Assembly: GCA_031732875.1 (NCBI GenBank)
Contig: JAVMKL010000006.1
Span: 1 to 54,965 of the forward strand
Source of the DNA: JAVMKJ01 sp031732875
GTDB taxonomy: Bacteria; Pseudomonadota; Gammaproteobacteria; Competibacterales; Competibacteraceae
Length of the DNA stretch: 54,965 nt
Reading direction: 5' to 3'
This document shows, one piece after another, positions 24,884 to 34,413 of the stretch (position 1 is its first letter; every line of letters starts with the position of its first letter). Under the pieces are notes generated by a model. The model ran no database searches, had not been told where the DNA came from, and saw only the letters and a program-made list of their open reading frames with translations. Made by a program: the position numbers and the translations under genes.

Positions 24884-27800
24884 TCAAGGCTCTGGTTCGA
24901 AAACCAACTCTGGTACTACCACCTCCCAGCGCTCGCAACGGACCGAGTCGCGATATTCGGGTTCGGTATCTTCCCGCCGACGAATGATGATCGCCGCCAC
25001 TTGGGCCGCGATGCACCTCATGCCCGTCGGTGGAGCATAGACGTGGGCGAGCCGTCCAACCGTATGTCCTCTGGTATCCGCGAGTTCCCAGCGTTCCTTT
25101 GCCGGTCGCAACCGAAGGCGATCACCAGTGGACAGCGCCGTGATAACCGCATGCACGGGATTGTTGGCCGTATGACGACCAGCAAAGCCCAAATCCACGT
25201 CTCGTAATGTGAGTCGCTGATAGCGGCGCGCCAGCTCCGGTGCTGGCTGCGGCAGGCAAGTGGGCGCTCGCTGGAAAATGCTTGGGGTTTTCGGTAAGGC
25301 GTCCAGCAGCGGGTGACGCCCGTCGAAACGTGCCAGCGTCAGACTTTTTCTGGCGCGGGTCGTGGCCACATAGTAAAGCCGGCGCGGCGCGTCGAGGTCT
25401 TCATCGCGACCGACCTTGGCCCAGCCTCCGTCCAGCACCGCCACCTGATCGAACTCCAAGCCTTTGGCGCGATGGGCGGTGAGCAGCAGCAATCCGGTTT
25501 GCCGCTGGCGTACTTCTCGGCCCCATTCGGCCAGCCATTCCGTAAAATGGCCGTTCGGTAACTCCGCGCCGCTGGTTTCCAAGGCATACTCGTCCACCGC
25601 TTCCCGCAATAACGTCCACCAGCAACCGGGACCTTTGCCATCAAGCCATTTTTTGAGGGTGCCGGCGCTCAACAGATTGATTTTGCTTGCATGCAGCCAT
25701 TCGACCAGAGCCTGGGTTTCTCGCAACCGCCAGAAGTGCGGCGTTTCTTCGTCGGCCATCTGGACCGGAATGTCGTGAAGTTCGCAATAGCTGCGTAGCG
25801 GCTCCAGAACTTCCCATTTGCGAGCGATGACCGCAGTCCGGCCCCAATTCCAGTCCGGTGCCAGTCCAGCCAAGCGCCGCAGTTCGGTCATGACCGCTAC
25901 CGCTTGGGTCACGGCGTTGTCGCCGGCCGGTAATACTTGAACCCGGCCCCGCGTGATCGGGTCCAGGCTTTGCCAGTTACCACCGGCGGAGGCTTTCGCT
26001 CGAACGCGGTTGATAGTGATCGGGTGTCCGGCTTTCATGCGGTTGCGCGCGGGATCGATCAGGCAGTTGGCTGCGGCGATGATGTGGGCGGTGGAACGAT
26101 AATTCTCGATCAAATAAACGGGCTTGGCCGTGTAATCGGCCTCGAAGCGGCGGATGAATTCGACCGATGCCCCGTCGAAGGCGTAAATGTTTTGGTCGTC
26201 ATCACCCACTGCGAACAGGCTGATCCGGCCAGCTTCGTCCTGGAGAGTACGGCCGGCCAACGCCGAGATCAGTTCGTACTGATCCGGGCCGATATCTTGA
26301 TACTCGTCCACCAAAATCCAGCGAAATCCGGCCAACAGCCGTTCCCGCTGTTCGTCGGCTTCCTCCGGCGGTAAGCCCTCGCCTTTCAGCAGCGCTACTG
26401 CCTGCCGCAGCACCGCCTTGAACGAGGCGTCGTTGATCGAGGCGGCGCGCCCGGCGAAGCTCGCGCCGGTCAACCGCATGGCCAGTGCGTGACAGGTGAG
26501 AACGGTAACGCCTCCGGCATCGTCGCCGATCAGGTCGGCAAGGCGGCGTCGGATTTCCACTGCCGCATGACGATTGTAGGCAAGCGCCAGAATGCCGCGC
26601 GGGTTTTCCCGTCTAACCCGTACCAGATAAGCGATGCGATGCACCAGTGCGCGGGTTTTGCCCGATCCGGGGCCGGCCAATACCAATACGTTGGCCTGTT
26701 CTCGGTCGTCGGCAACGATCCTTTGTTGCACAGAATTGCCGAGGGATTCCACGATGGCCCGCCAGGACTCTGGCGTCGTCTGCCGGCCCAGCTCTTTCTC
26801 CCGCTCCGGTAACCAGCGGCTTAGGAACTCCTCGCGTTGCAGCCTGAAGTAATCGACCGCCAGACGCAGCGCCTCCGCCATGGCCTTGAGTCCGCGCTGG
26901 ACGTACTCCGCCATGACGTGAATCTGCACCACCTGTTCGTCGTAGTGCAGTTTCAGCGGTACGAAGTCGGCTTTCAGGAAGCCACGCTTTTCCTGCCCGA
27001 GCCGGATGGTCATCGCCGGGCGAAAAACCGCCAACCCTTTGTTGAGGCGGATCACCTCCTGCTCGTGCAGCCATAACAAGGCACGGTCGAGCAGCTTGGG
27101 CGGATCTCTCATTTCCGCCCTCAGGAGCGCATCGCCTTCGAGAACGGCCATCAACTTGCCTAGAGTCGTCTCGGCGAGAAGGTCCGTGCCTCGGGTCCCC
27201 GGTGGTAAACAGCCGAGCAAGTGTTCCAACAACCGCCCGGCCGCCGCGCGCCGCAGTCGGGCGATTTGAGCTACTTTCGACCATTCCCGCCGTAGGGTCA
27301 CGCACACCGTCTCCGCGTCCAGCCGACGCAAGTGCAAACTACCCAAGCCGCCCTCTTCGTTCCGACCGTCGAGAGAGAGGCTTTTAACGATGCGCCAGAG
27401 TTGTTCGGGCAGCGCGTTGGGTTGGCCCGCGTCCTTGAGGTGCTGGGTCGCATGGCGTAGATGCAGCACGGCGGCATCGCCTTTCCCCAAGTCGGGCGCC
27501 GACTGCCTTAGTTCGTCGAGCAACGCCTCTTCGAGCGTTTCGGTGTCCTCCAAGCGTTTCCGCGACGCGCGTTCCACCCCGGCGTGGACAAAGGCGGTCA
27601 GGACGGTGTCGTTGCTGGCGATGCCCAGGCGCTCTAAGTCGTGGAGCGCGGTGCGAACCTTCGCAGCGCTCAGTCCCGACAGCCCCATCAGTTCATCCGT
27701 CGAAATACCTTGATCGGCGTCCGCCGCGATGAGCGCGTTCACCAGCGACAACAACTGGTTCCGGTATTCCGGGATCATGGACGTTTTGTCCAATTTCCTT

Positions 27801-30073
27801 TGGGCCTCTTCCACCGAGCCGACGCGTAGCGAGGAGGGGAATACCTGAACCTGGTTTTCCTCGCGGGCGAGCAGGGTGGCTTCTTCCAGCCAAGCGATAG
27901 CGGTGCGCACGCGCGTGTCGTCGGTGGCGGAATCGCGCGCGAACGCCGCATCCTCGTCTTCGGCGAGAATCTCTCCGGCGGTGGCGACTACTTCCCCGCC
28001 CAGCCGCTTCTTGCGATCCAGGTTTCTGAGCGATTTCAAGATCGCCTGGATTTCCCGTTGCGTCAGTCGCGAGCGGGCCGACATGCCGAATTGCCGCTCG
28101 ACATCTTCGGGGGTATAGAGCAGCACGCAACGCGCCGCGTGCCGGTCGCGCCCGGCGCGTCCGGCCTCTTGCAGGTAATTTTCCAGCGACCCGGGGATGT
28201 CGGCATGGACCACCAGCCGCACGTCCGGTTTGTCGATGCCCATACCGAAAGCGTTGGTCGCGGCGATCACCCGCAACTCGCCGCTGATGAAGCGGGCCTG
28301 AACGCTCTTTTTGGTTTCCGGTTGCAACTTGGAGTGAAAATGTTCCGCCGCTAGCCCTTTCTCGCGCAGGAATTGCGCGACTTCCTCGGCGTGCTTGCGG
28401 GTAGCACAGTACACGATAGTGCCGCCCGGCGTGCCCGGTGGGAGGTTTGTTTCTAACATTTGATGGATGTGAGCGAACTTCTCGGCCGGGGTAGTGGGCA
28501 CGACGGCGAATTCCAGGTTGGCGCGACTGGCGCCACCGTCAAAGATGGCGAGTTCGATGCCCAGCTTGTCGCGGAAGTGGCCGACGATATCCGCCACGAC
28601 ATCCAGCTTGGCGGTGGCGGTTAGACACGTAATCGAGGGTACGGCTTCTTGACACGCCCGTTCCTTGATGAAGCGGCAGACATAGCGATAATCGGGACGG
28701 AAATCGTGGCCCCATTTGGAAAGGCAGTGTGCCTCGTCCAGCACCCAGGTGCCGATCTCGCGCTGTGCCAGGACCCTGCGCACGGTCGGATTGCGGAGCT
28801 GCTCGGGCGAGATGATGAGGATACCAATATCGCCTAACCGGACCCGGTCCAATACATCGGCACGCTCCGGCATGGACAGCAGGCCGTTGATCGCCGCACA
28901 GGAGGTGATGCCGTACTTCTCCAGTCCGGCCACCTGGTCGATCATCAAGGCCACCAGCGGCGAGATCACCACCGTCAAGGCTCCCGTTTTGTCGTAACGG
29001 GACAAAGCCGGGATTTGATAGCACAGGGATTTGCCGGTGCCGGTGGGCAGTATTCCCAGCACATGATCGCCGCGCATGGCGGCCTCGACGAGAGCCTGTT
29101 GCAAGGGTCGGCCATCGTTGCCGGCAGGCTCCGGACGAAACTCGGTAAAGCCGAACCAGTGGGCGAGTTCCTTGCGGGCATCGTGCCGCTCTCGACACCA
29201 GGTACAGGTGGGATCGTCGCAGGCGGTATCCCGCAACTGTCGCACCAGCAGCCCGGTTTCGGGAAATTGATGCCGCACCCAAGGCGGCATGACCGAATTG
29301 CTCCCCGCCACCGACAGCCAAGCCAGAGCATAGGCCAGCGCCCAGCCGTGCCGCTCCGCGTTGGCCACGACCTCTCGTCCGTGGGTGGAGCAGGCGTGGT
29401 CGCGCAAGAGCCGTTTGATTGCGGTTCGGGTTTCCGCTTCGGCGGGGCGAGATCGGCGGCGCAGCGTCATGAAGAAGGCGTTGAGGCCCGAAGCCGCTCC
29501 ATCCGTCGCCGTCGTCAGCCAATGCCAGGCGAGCAGCAATTCCGGCCGAGCCTGGTCGAGCGACCGTAACGCGATATGCTGATCGCGGAAAACCGCCAGG
29601 GTCAGGCGAGCGTCCAACTCTGGGTCGTTCAGTCGCCCGCGCTTGAGTTGTCCATCCTGATAGTGTTTGACCAGATGATGATAAGGATTACGGGGAAAGG
29701 CCAACGGGTTGAGACGCAGAGTATCCACCGTCGGCAGCTGGAGCAGGCGCAGGTCGGCTTTGGCGGCAGCGAGATGGGGCACATCGAAAGCGATCAGATT
29801 GTGCCCGAGCAGAAAAGAACACCCGTCCGCGAAATCGTCGAGTTGAACGAGGGCCGCCGTCAGGCTTCCTTTGCTGAATACAAACGACCGCCCCGTGTCG
29901 CCGCGCACTGCGGCGAAGCTATGGATGCACGTATCCCGCACGCCCACTTCGAGATCGATAGAAAGACAACGAGGTGCGAAACCGCTGGCGTCAGGCGCTT
30001 CCTTGGCTTGATCGTTCATGGATTCGCGGAAACCCTCGTGGTAAGGACTGTTCGAGGTCGAGGAAGGTTTCAC
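24884..30073 (-). CDS. Giant exonuclease-RecQ-UvrD fusion helicase
   Basis: A 1729-residue protein with three enzymatic parts. Residues 35-160 look like a DEDD 3'-5' exonuclease: D40 and E42 in SIDLE, D97 in HNLIAFDVPH and D154 in NDPELDARL. A CDDPTCTWCRERH cluster at 285-297 may bind zinc. Residues 320-700 are a RecQ (SF2) helicase: LPTGTGKSLCYQ with K348, DEAH at 446-449, and EAGRAGRDRHAARC. Residues 1110-1600 are a UvrD/Rep-like SF1 helicase: AGPGSGKTRALVHR with K1139, VDEYQDIGPDQ near 1255, QNIYAFDGAS and LLTAHRAKGLEFDQ. All three active sites look intact. The start is a GTG at 30073; an ATG at 30019 (MNDQAKE) is equally possible. It probably unwinds and trims DNA ends or recombination intermediates, and could be a defence protein. 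The context suggests insertion downstream of acnB. Confidence 0.88.
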   Translation of the reverse strand: MKPSSTSNSPYHEGFRESMNDQAKEAPDASGFAPRCLSIDLEVGVRDTCIHSFAAVRGDTGRSFVFSKGSLTAALVQLDDFADGCSFLLGHNLIAFDVPHLAAAKADLRLLQLPTVDTLRLNPLAFPRNPYHHLVKHYQDGQLKRGRLNDPELDARLTLAVFRDQHIALRSLDQARPELLLAWHWLTTATDGAASGLNAFFMTLRRRSRPAEAETRTAIKRLLRDHACSTHGREVVANAERHGWALAYALAWLSVAGSNSVMPPWVRHQFPETGLLVRQLRDTACDDPTCTWCRERHDARKELAHWFGFTEFRPEPAGNDGRPLQQALVEAAMRGDHVLGILPTGTGKSLCYQIPALSRYDKTGALTVVISPLVALMIDQVAGLEKYGITSCAAINGLLSMPERADVLDRVRLGDIGILIISPEQLRNPTVRRVLAQREIGTWVLDEAHCLSKWGHDFRPDYRYVCRFIKERACQEAVPSITCLTATAKLDVVADIVGHFRDKLGIELAIFDGGASRANLEFAVVPTTPAEKFAHIHQMLETNLPPGTPGGTIVYCATRKHAEEVAQFLREKGLAAEHFHSKLQPETKKSVQARFISGELRVIAATNAFGMGIDKPDVRLVVHADIPGSLENYLQEAGRAGRDRHAARCVLLYTPEDVERQFGMSARSRLTQREIQAILKSLRNLDRKKRLGGEVVATAGEILAEDEDAAFARDSATDDTRVRTAIAWLEEATLLAREENQVQVFPSSLRVGSVEEAQRKLDKTSMIPEYRNQLLSLVNALIAADADQGISTDELMGLSGLSAAKVRTALHDLERLGIASNDTVLTAFVHAGVERASRKRLEDTETLEEALLDELRQSAPDLGKGDAAVLHLRHATQHLKDAGQPNALPEQLWRIVKSLSLDGRNEEGGLGSLHLRRLDAETVCVTLRREWSKVAQIARLRRAAAGRLLEHLLGCLPPGTRGTDLLAETTLGKLMAVLEGDALLRAEMRDPPKLLDRALLWLHEQEVIRLNKGLAVFRPAMTIRLGQEKRGFLKADFVPLKLHYDEQVVQIHVMAEYVQRGLKAMAEALRLAVDYFRLQREEFLSRWLPEREKELGRQTTPESWRAIVESLGNSVQQRIVADDREQANVLVLAGPGSGKTRALVHRIAYLVRVRRENPRGILALAYNRHAAVEIRRRLADLIGDDAGGVTVLTCHALAMRLTGASFAGRAASINDASFKAVLRQAVALLKGEGLPPEEADEQRERLLAGFRWILVDEYQDIGPDQYELISALAGRTLQDEAGRISLFAVGDDDQNIYAFDGASVEFIRRFEADYTAKPVYLIENYRSTAHIIAAANCLIDPARNRMKAGHPITINRVRAKASAGGNWQSLDPITRGRVQVLPAGDNAVTQAVAVMTELRRLAGLAPDWNWGRTAVIARKWEVLEPLRSYCELHDIPVQMADEETPHFWRLRETQALVEWLHASKINLLSAGTLKKWLDGKGPGCWWTLLREAVDEYALETSGAELPNGHFTEWLAEWGREVRQRQTGLLLLTAHRAKGLEFDQVAVLDGGWAKVGRDEDLDAPRRLYYVATTRARKSLTLARFDGRHPLLDALPKTPSIFQRAPTCLPQPAPELARRYQRLTLRDVDLGFAGRHTANNPVHAVITALSTGDRLRLRPAKERWELADTRGHTVGRLAHVYAPPTGMRCIAAQVAAIIIRRREDTEPEYRDSVRCERWEVVVPELVFEPEP

Positions 30074-30083
30074 GCTCGCGTTC

Positions 30084-30115
30084 GGAAAACCCCGGCCGTC
30101 CCGCCAGGGTTTTCC
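30084..30115 (-). terminator. Hairpin after acnB
   Basis: GGAAAACCCCGGC (30084-30096) pairs with GCCAGGGTTTTCC (30103-30115). The single mismatch on the plus strand becomes a G-U pair in minus-strand RNA, which points to an acnB transcript. No U-run follows the stem. It lies between the acnB stop and the start of the fusion helicase gene. Confidence 0.5.
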
Positions 30116-30125
30116 TGAAACTGCA

Positions 30126-32708
30126 TTACGCCGCCAGCTTCACCCTGTCCGCCACTTCACGATACTCCGCCACCTGGTCGAAGTTCAGATAACGATAAAT
30201 TTCGGCGCCCTTGGTCCCGATCTCGCCCATGTACTTCATGTACTCTTCGAAGGTCGGAATCTTCCCCAGCAGCGCGCAGACCGCCGCCAGTTCCGCCGAA
30301 CTCAGGTACACGTTGGCGCCCTTGCCCAGCCGGTTGGGGAAGTTGCGGGTGGAAGTGGACACCACCGTCGCGCCGTCGGCCACCCGCGCCTGGTTGCCCA
30401 TGCACAGGGAGCAACCCGGCATCTCCATCCGCGCTCCAGCGGTGCCGTAGATGGCGTAGTAGCCTTCCTCGCTCAACTGGTGGGCGTCCATCTTGGTCGG
30501 CGGGGAAATCCACAGCCGGGTTGGAATGTTAGCCTGACCGCTCAGCACCTTGCCGGCGGCCCGATAGTGGCCGATGTTGGTCATGCAGGAACCGATGAAC
30601 ACCTCGTCGATCTTGTCGCCGGCCACGGCGGCCAAGGTCTTGACGTCGTCGGGGTCGTTGGGGCAGGCCAGCAGGGGTTCCTTGATTTCATTCATGTCGA
30701 TGTCGATGACCGCAGCGTACTCGGCGTCCGCGTCCGGTTCCATCAGCGTCGGGTTCTTCAGCCATTCCTCCATGCCCTTGATGCGGCGCTCCAGCGTCTT
30801 GGCGTCCTGGTAGCCGTTGGCGATCATCCACTTGAGCAGCGTGATGTTGCTGTTCAGGTACTCGATGATCGGCTCCTTGTTCAAGCGCACCGTGCAACCG
30901 GCGGCGGAACGTTCGGCGGACGCGTCGGACAACTCGAACGCCTGTTCCACCTTCAGATCGGGCAGACCTTCGATTTCCAGAATGCGGCCGGAGAAAATGT
31001 TCTTCTTGCCTTCCTTCGCTACCGTCAGCATCCCGTTCTGAATCGCGGCGTAAGGAATGGCGTTCACCAGATCCCGCAGCGTGATGCCGGGCTGCATCTT
31101 CCCCTTGAAGCGCACCAGCACCGATTCCGGCATGTCGAGCGGCATGGAGCCGGTTGCCGCCGCGAACGCCACCAACCCGGAGCCGGCCGGGAAGCTGATG
31201 CCGATGGGGAAACGGGTGTGCGAGTCGCCGCCGGTGCCGACGGTGTCGGGCAGCAGCATCCGGTTCAGCCAGGAGTGGATGATGCCATCGCCGGGTCGCA
31301 GCGCCACGCCGCCGCGGCTGGAGATGAAGTCGGGCAGGGTGTGATGGGTCTGCACGTCCACCGGTTTGGGGTAGGCGGCGGTGTGGCAGAACGACTGCAT
31401 GACCAGATCGGCGGAAAAGCCCAGGCAGGCGAGGTCCTTCAATTCGTCGCGGGTCATGGGGCCGGTGGTATCCTGGGAACCGACGGTGGTCATCTTCGGT
31501 TCGCAGTAGATGCCGGGACGGATGCCGGCGACGCCGCAGGCCTTGCCGACCATTTTCTGGGCCAGGGTGAAGCCCTTGCCGGAATCCTGCGACGCCACCG
31601 GGCGGCGGAAGATCGAACTGGGACCGAGCCCCTGTACCTCCCGCGCCCAGTCGGTCAGGCCGCGACCGATGATCAGGTTGATGCGGCCGCCGGCCTGCAC
31701 TTCGTCCAGCAGCACGTCGGACTTGTATTCAAACGTGGCGATGACCGCGCCGTTCTTTTCGATCTTGCCGGCGTGGGGGTAGATGTCGATGACGTCGCCC
31801 ATGTTCATCTTGGACACGTCGCATTCGATCGGCAACGCGCCGGCGTCTTCCTGGGTGTTGAAGAAGATCGGGGCGATCTTGCCGCCGAGACAGTAACCGC
31901 CGTAACGCTTGTTCGGCACGTAGGGGATGTCTTCGCCGGTCCACCACAGGACCGAGTTGGTGGCGGACTTGCGGCTGGAGCCGGTGCCGACCACGTCGCC
32001 GACGTAGGCGACCGGATGACCCTTGGACTTAAGGGATTCGATCAGCTTCAGCGGGCCGACTTTGCCAACCTCGTCGGGCCGGATGCCCGGACGTTCCATC
32101 TTCAGCATCGCCAGCCCGTGCAACGGGATGTCGGGGCGGCTCCAGGCATCGGGAGCGGGGGACAGGTCGTCGGTGTTGGTTTCGCCGGGTACCTTGAACA
32201 CGGTGACGGTGACTTTCTCGGGGACCTTGCCGCGACTGGTGAACCATTCGGCCTCGGCCCAGGATTTCATCACCTGTTTGGCGTGGGCGTTGCCGGCATC
32301 GGCCTTTTCCTTGACGCCGTGCTTGTAGTCGAACATCAGCAGGGTGAGTGACAGCGCCTTGGCGGCGGCGGGGGCGCACTCGGCGTCGTCCAGCAGGTCG
32401 ATCAGCGGCTGGATGTTGTAGCCGCCCAGCATGGTGCCCAGCAGTTCGGTGGCGCGTGCCCGGGAAATCAGCGGCGACCGGGCTTCACCCTTGGCGACGG
32501 CCGCCAGGAAGGCAGCCTTGACGTAGGCGGCCTGATCCACGCCCGCCGGCACCCGGTGGGTGATCAGGTCCACCAGAAAGCTTTCCTCGCCCTGGGGTGG
32601 GTTCTTGAGCAGCTCCACCAGGTCGGCGGTCTGTTGCGGGCTGAGCGGCAGAGCCGGAATACCCAATGCGGCGCGTTCGGCGGCTTGTTGGCGATAGTTC
32701 TCGAGCAC
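30126..32708 (-). CDS. acnB: Aconitate hydratase B
   Basis: An 860-residue bifunctional aconitase/2-methylisocitrate dehydratase of the citric acid cycle. The N-terminal HEAT-like domain (LENYRQQAAERAALGIPALP onward), the swivel domain (VTVTVFKVPGETNTDDLSPA) and the cluster domain are in normal order. Iron-sulfur ligands are in GSCMTNIGHYRAAG and MPGCSLCMGNQARV. The start is a GTG with AAAGGGGG upstream. The 3' end is duplicated at 24772-24866. The apo-protein is also known to bind mRNA in other gammaproteobacteria. Confidence 0.97.
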   Translation of the reverse strand: MLENYRQQAAERAALGIPALPLSPQQTADLVELLKNPPQGEESFLVDLITHRVPAGVDQAAYVKAAFLAAVAKGEARSPLISRARATELLGTMLGGYNIQPLIDLLDDAECAPAAAKALSLTLLMFDYKHGVKEKADAGNAHAKQVMKSWAEAEWFTSRGKVPEKVTVTVFKVPGETNTDDLSPAPDAWSRPDIPLHGLAMLKMERPGIRPDEVGKVGPLKLIESLKSKGHPVAYVGDVVGTGSSRKSATNSVLWWTGEDIPYVPNKRYGGYCLGGKIAPIFFNTQEDAGALPIECDVSKMNMGDVIDIYPHAGKIEKNGAVIATFEYKSDVLLDEVQAGGRINLIIGRGLTDWAREVQGLGPSSIFRRPVASQDSGKGFTLAQKMVGKACGVAGIRPGIYCEPKMTTVGSQDTTGPMTRDELKDLACLGFSADLVMQSFCHTAAYPKPVDVQTHHTLPDFISSRGGVALRPGDGIIHSWLNRMLLPDTVGTGGDSHTRFPIGISFPAGSGLVAFAAATGSMPLDMPESVLVRFKGKMQPGITLRDLVNAIPYAAIQNGMLTVAKEGKKNIFSGRILEIEGLPDLKVEQAFELSDASAERSAAGCTVRLNKEPIIEYLNSNITLLKWMIANGYQDAKTLERRIKGMEEWLKNPTLMEPDADAEYAAVIDIDMNEIKEPLLACPNDPDDVKTLAAVAGDKIDEVFIGSCMTNIGHYRAAGKVLSGQANIPTRLWISPPTKMDAHQLSEEGYYAIYGTAGARMEMPGCSLCMGNQARVADGATVVSTSTRNFPNRLGKGANVYLSSAELAAVCALLGKIPTFEEYMKYMGEIGTKGAEIYRYLNFDQVAEYREVADRVKLAA

Positions 32709-32884
32709 GGAAAAACCCCCTTTGTGTTGCGGCTCCCAAGAGTGCGGGTGGCCGGCGTGGTGGATTTGTGTGGTGATGGCCGGAACCCGCCCGCATCGGG
32801 TGGGACGGGCGGGTTCCGGTCAAAAAGCGGCGCTATTGTAGCGTTGAAGCGAGGTGTCTGTGAACGCTGGCCTTGCCGAGGATT

Positions 32885-32921
32885 CCCTCCCCCTCTTGCG
32901 GGGGAGGGTTGGGGTGGGGGG
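32885..32921. repeat. REP-like GC-rich palindrome, copy 3 (acnB-htrA gap)
   Basis: CCCTCCCCCTCTTGCGGGGG and the following AGGGTTGGGGTGGGGGG form a hairpin of the same family as the copies in the gat operon. The remaining bases of 32709-32946 carry no recognisable gene. Confidence 0.6.
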
Positions 32922-32946
32922 CTGAATGGTTGTCGCCGCGGCTCGC

Positions 32947-34338
32947 TCAATCCTTGTCGGGAACCGTCAGGGCCAGGAACAGCGAGCCGCTGTCGCGCTT
33001 GACCAGCACCGGGACGGGTCGGCCGGTCGGCAACTGCTTGACCACATCCGCGAACTGGCCGGTGTCGGTTATCTCGACGTTGTTGAGACGGACGATGATG
33101 TCGTTCGGACGAATGCCGGCGCTGTCGGCCGGGCCGTCGGCTACGTCCTTGACCAGCACGCCCTGATCGCCCTTTTTCCGCTTGTCGTGCGGCACTTCGG
33201 TCACGATCAGACCGAGCCGGTTGCGGCTGGGGGGTTCGGCGATGGCCTGTTGCAGCTTGGTGTCCTCGGGCAGTTCCTCCAGCCGGATGGTCAGGGTCTG
33301 CTCCTTACCGTCGCGGATCACGGCGAGCGGCGTGCTGGTGCCGGGCCGGGTGCGGCCGACCATCAGGGGCAGGTCGCTGGAATGGCGCACCGGCTGGCCG
33401 TTGAACGCGACGATGATGTCGCCGGTCTTGACCCCGGCCTTTTGCGCCGGACTGTCGGCCATCACCTGGCCGACCAAGGCGCCGCGCGGCTTGTCGAGAT
33501 TGAAGGACTGGGCCAGTTCGGGGGTGACTTCCTGGATCAGCACGCCGAGCCAGCCGCGCGACACCTTGCCGCCGGCCTTGATCTGGTCCACCACGTCCAT
33601 CGCCACGTCGATCGGAATGGCGAAGGAGACGCCCTGGTAGCCGCCGGAGCGGCTGTAAATCTGCGAGTTGACTCCGATCACCTCGCCGTCGAGATTGAAC
33701 AGCGGCCCGCCGGAATTGCCGGGATTGACGGCGGCGTCGGTCTGGATGAAGGGCACGTAGTTGTCGCTGGGCAGGCTGCGGCCCAGGGCGCTGACGATAC
33801 CTTGAGTGGCGCTCCGTTCGAAACCGAACGGCGAGCCGATGGCCAGCACCCATTGGCCGACCTTGAGCTTGCGGGCGTCGCCCAGCTTGACGGTGGGCAG
33901 GCTGGCATCGGCCTTGACCTTCAGCAGAGCGATGTCGCTGCGACTATCCTTGCCGATAATTTGCGCGGGGAGTTCAGTGCGGTCGTGCAGACCGACCACG
34001 ATGCTGTCCATGTCCTCGACCACGTGGGCGTTGGTGACGATGTAGCCGTCCGGCGAGAGGATGAAGCCGGAACCGACCGAGCTTTGCGGGCGGGACGGCA
34101 GGTCGGGCATTTGTTCGAAGAACTTCTTGAAGTAGTCGTGGAAGGGGCTGTTCTCGGGGATCGACGGATGGCCGCGCCCCAATCGTTCCTTTGGTTCGGA
34201 CTTGGTCTGGATGCTGACCACCGCCGGACTGTATTGTTCGACCAGGGTGACGAAATCGGGATAGTCGGCCGCCTGGGCGATGGCGCTCCAGAGGCTGAGG
34301 ACGGCGATCAGCCAGAACGGCGGTGTCAGTCGTTGCAT
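32947..34338 (-). CDS. Periplasmic Do-type serine protease (HtrA/MucD-like)
   Basis: A 463-residue HtrA-family protease/chaperone. The signal peptide is MQRLTPPFWLIAVLSLWSAI, ending AQA-ADY. The trypsin-like triad is H105 (TNAHVV), D135 (SDIALL) and S209 (GNSGGP). Two PDZ domains follow: ADSPAQKAGVKTGDIIVAFNG and ADGPADSAGIRPNDIIVRLNN. It degrades or refolds damaged envelope proteins. The ATG at 34338 is chosen because the signal peptide begins there and GGGAGA precedes it; the frame extends upstream to 34392. Which DegP/DegQ/MucD subgroup it belongs to cannot be fixed by eye. Confidence 0.94.
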   Translation of the reverse strand: MQRLTPPFWLIAVLSLWSAIAQAADYPDFVTLVEQYSPAVVSIQTKSEPKERLGRGHPSIPENSPFHDYFKKFFEQMPDLPSRPQSSVGSGFILSPDGYIVTNAHVVEDMDSIVVGLHDRTELPAQIIGKDSRSDIALLKVKADASLPTVKLGDARKLKVGQWVLAIGSPFGFERSATQGIVSALGRSLPSDNYVPFIQTDAAVNPGNSGGPLFNLDGEVIGVNSQIYSRSGGYQGVSFAIPIDVAMDVVDQIKAGGKVSRGWLGVLIQEVTPELAQSFNLDKPRGALVGQVMADSPAQKAGVKTGDIIVAFNGQPVRHSSDLPLMVGRTRPGTSTPLAVIRDGKEQTLTIRLEELPEDTKLQQAIAEPPSRNRLGLIVTEVPHDKRKKGDQGVLVKDVADGPADSAGIRPNDIIVRLNNVEITDTGQFADVVKQLPTGRPVPVLVKRDSGSLFLALTVPDKD

Positions 34339-34413
34339 TAAGGTTCTCCCAGGGAATTTCGCGGGCGGAAGGTGGATTCGTGAAAAAACCACGCGGCTAG
34401 CGGGGATTGACCA

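Noticed and set aside
24831..25016. A short minus-strand frame running through the stray acnB end
   Set aside because: It is in a different frame from both the helicase gene and the acnB remnant and matches neither.
30480..32351. A 623-codon open frame antisense to acnB
   Set aside because: It lies wholly opposite a clear AcnB gene and its product looks like shadow translation (long runs of G, V, D and H) without any domain. GC-rich DNA commonly leaves such frames open.
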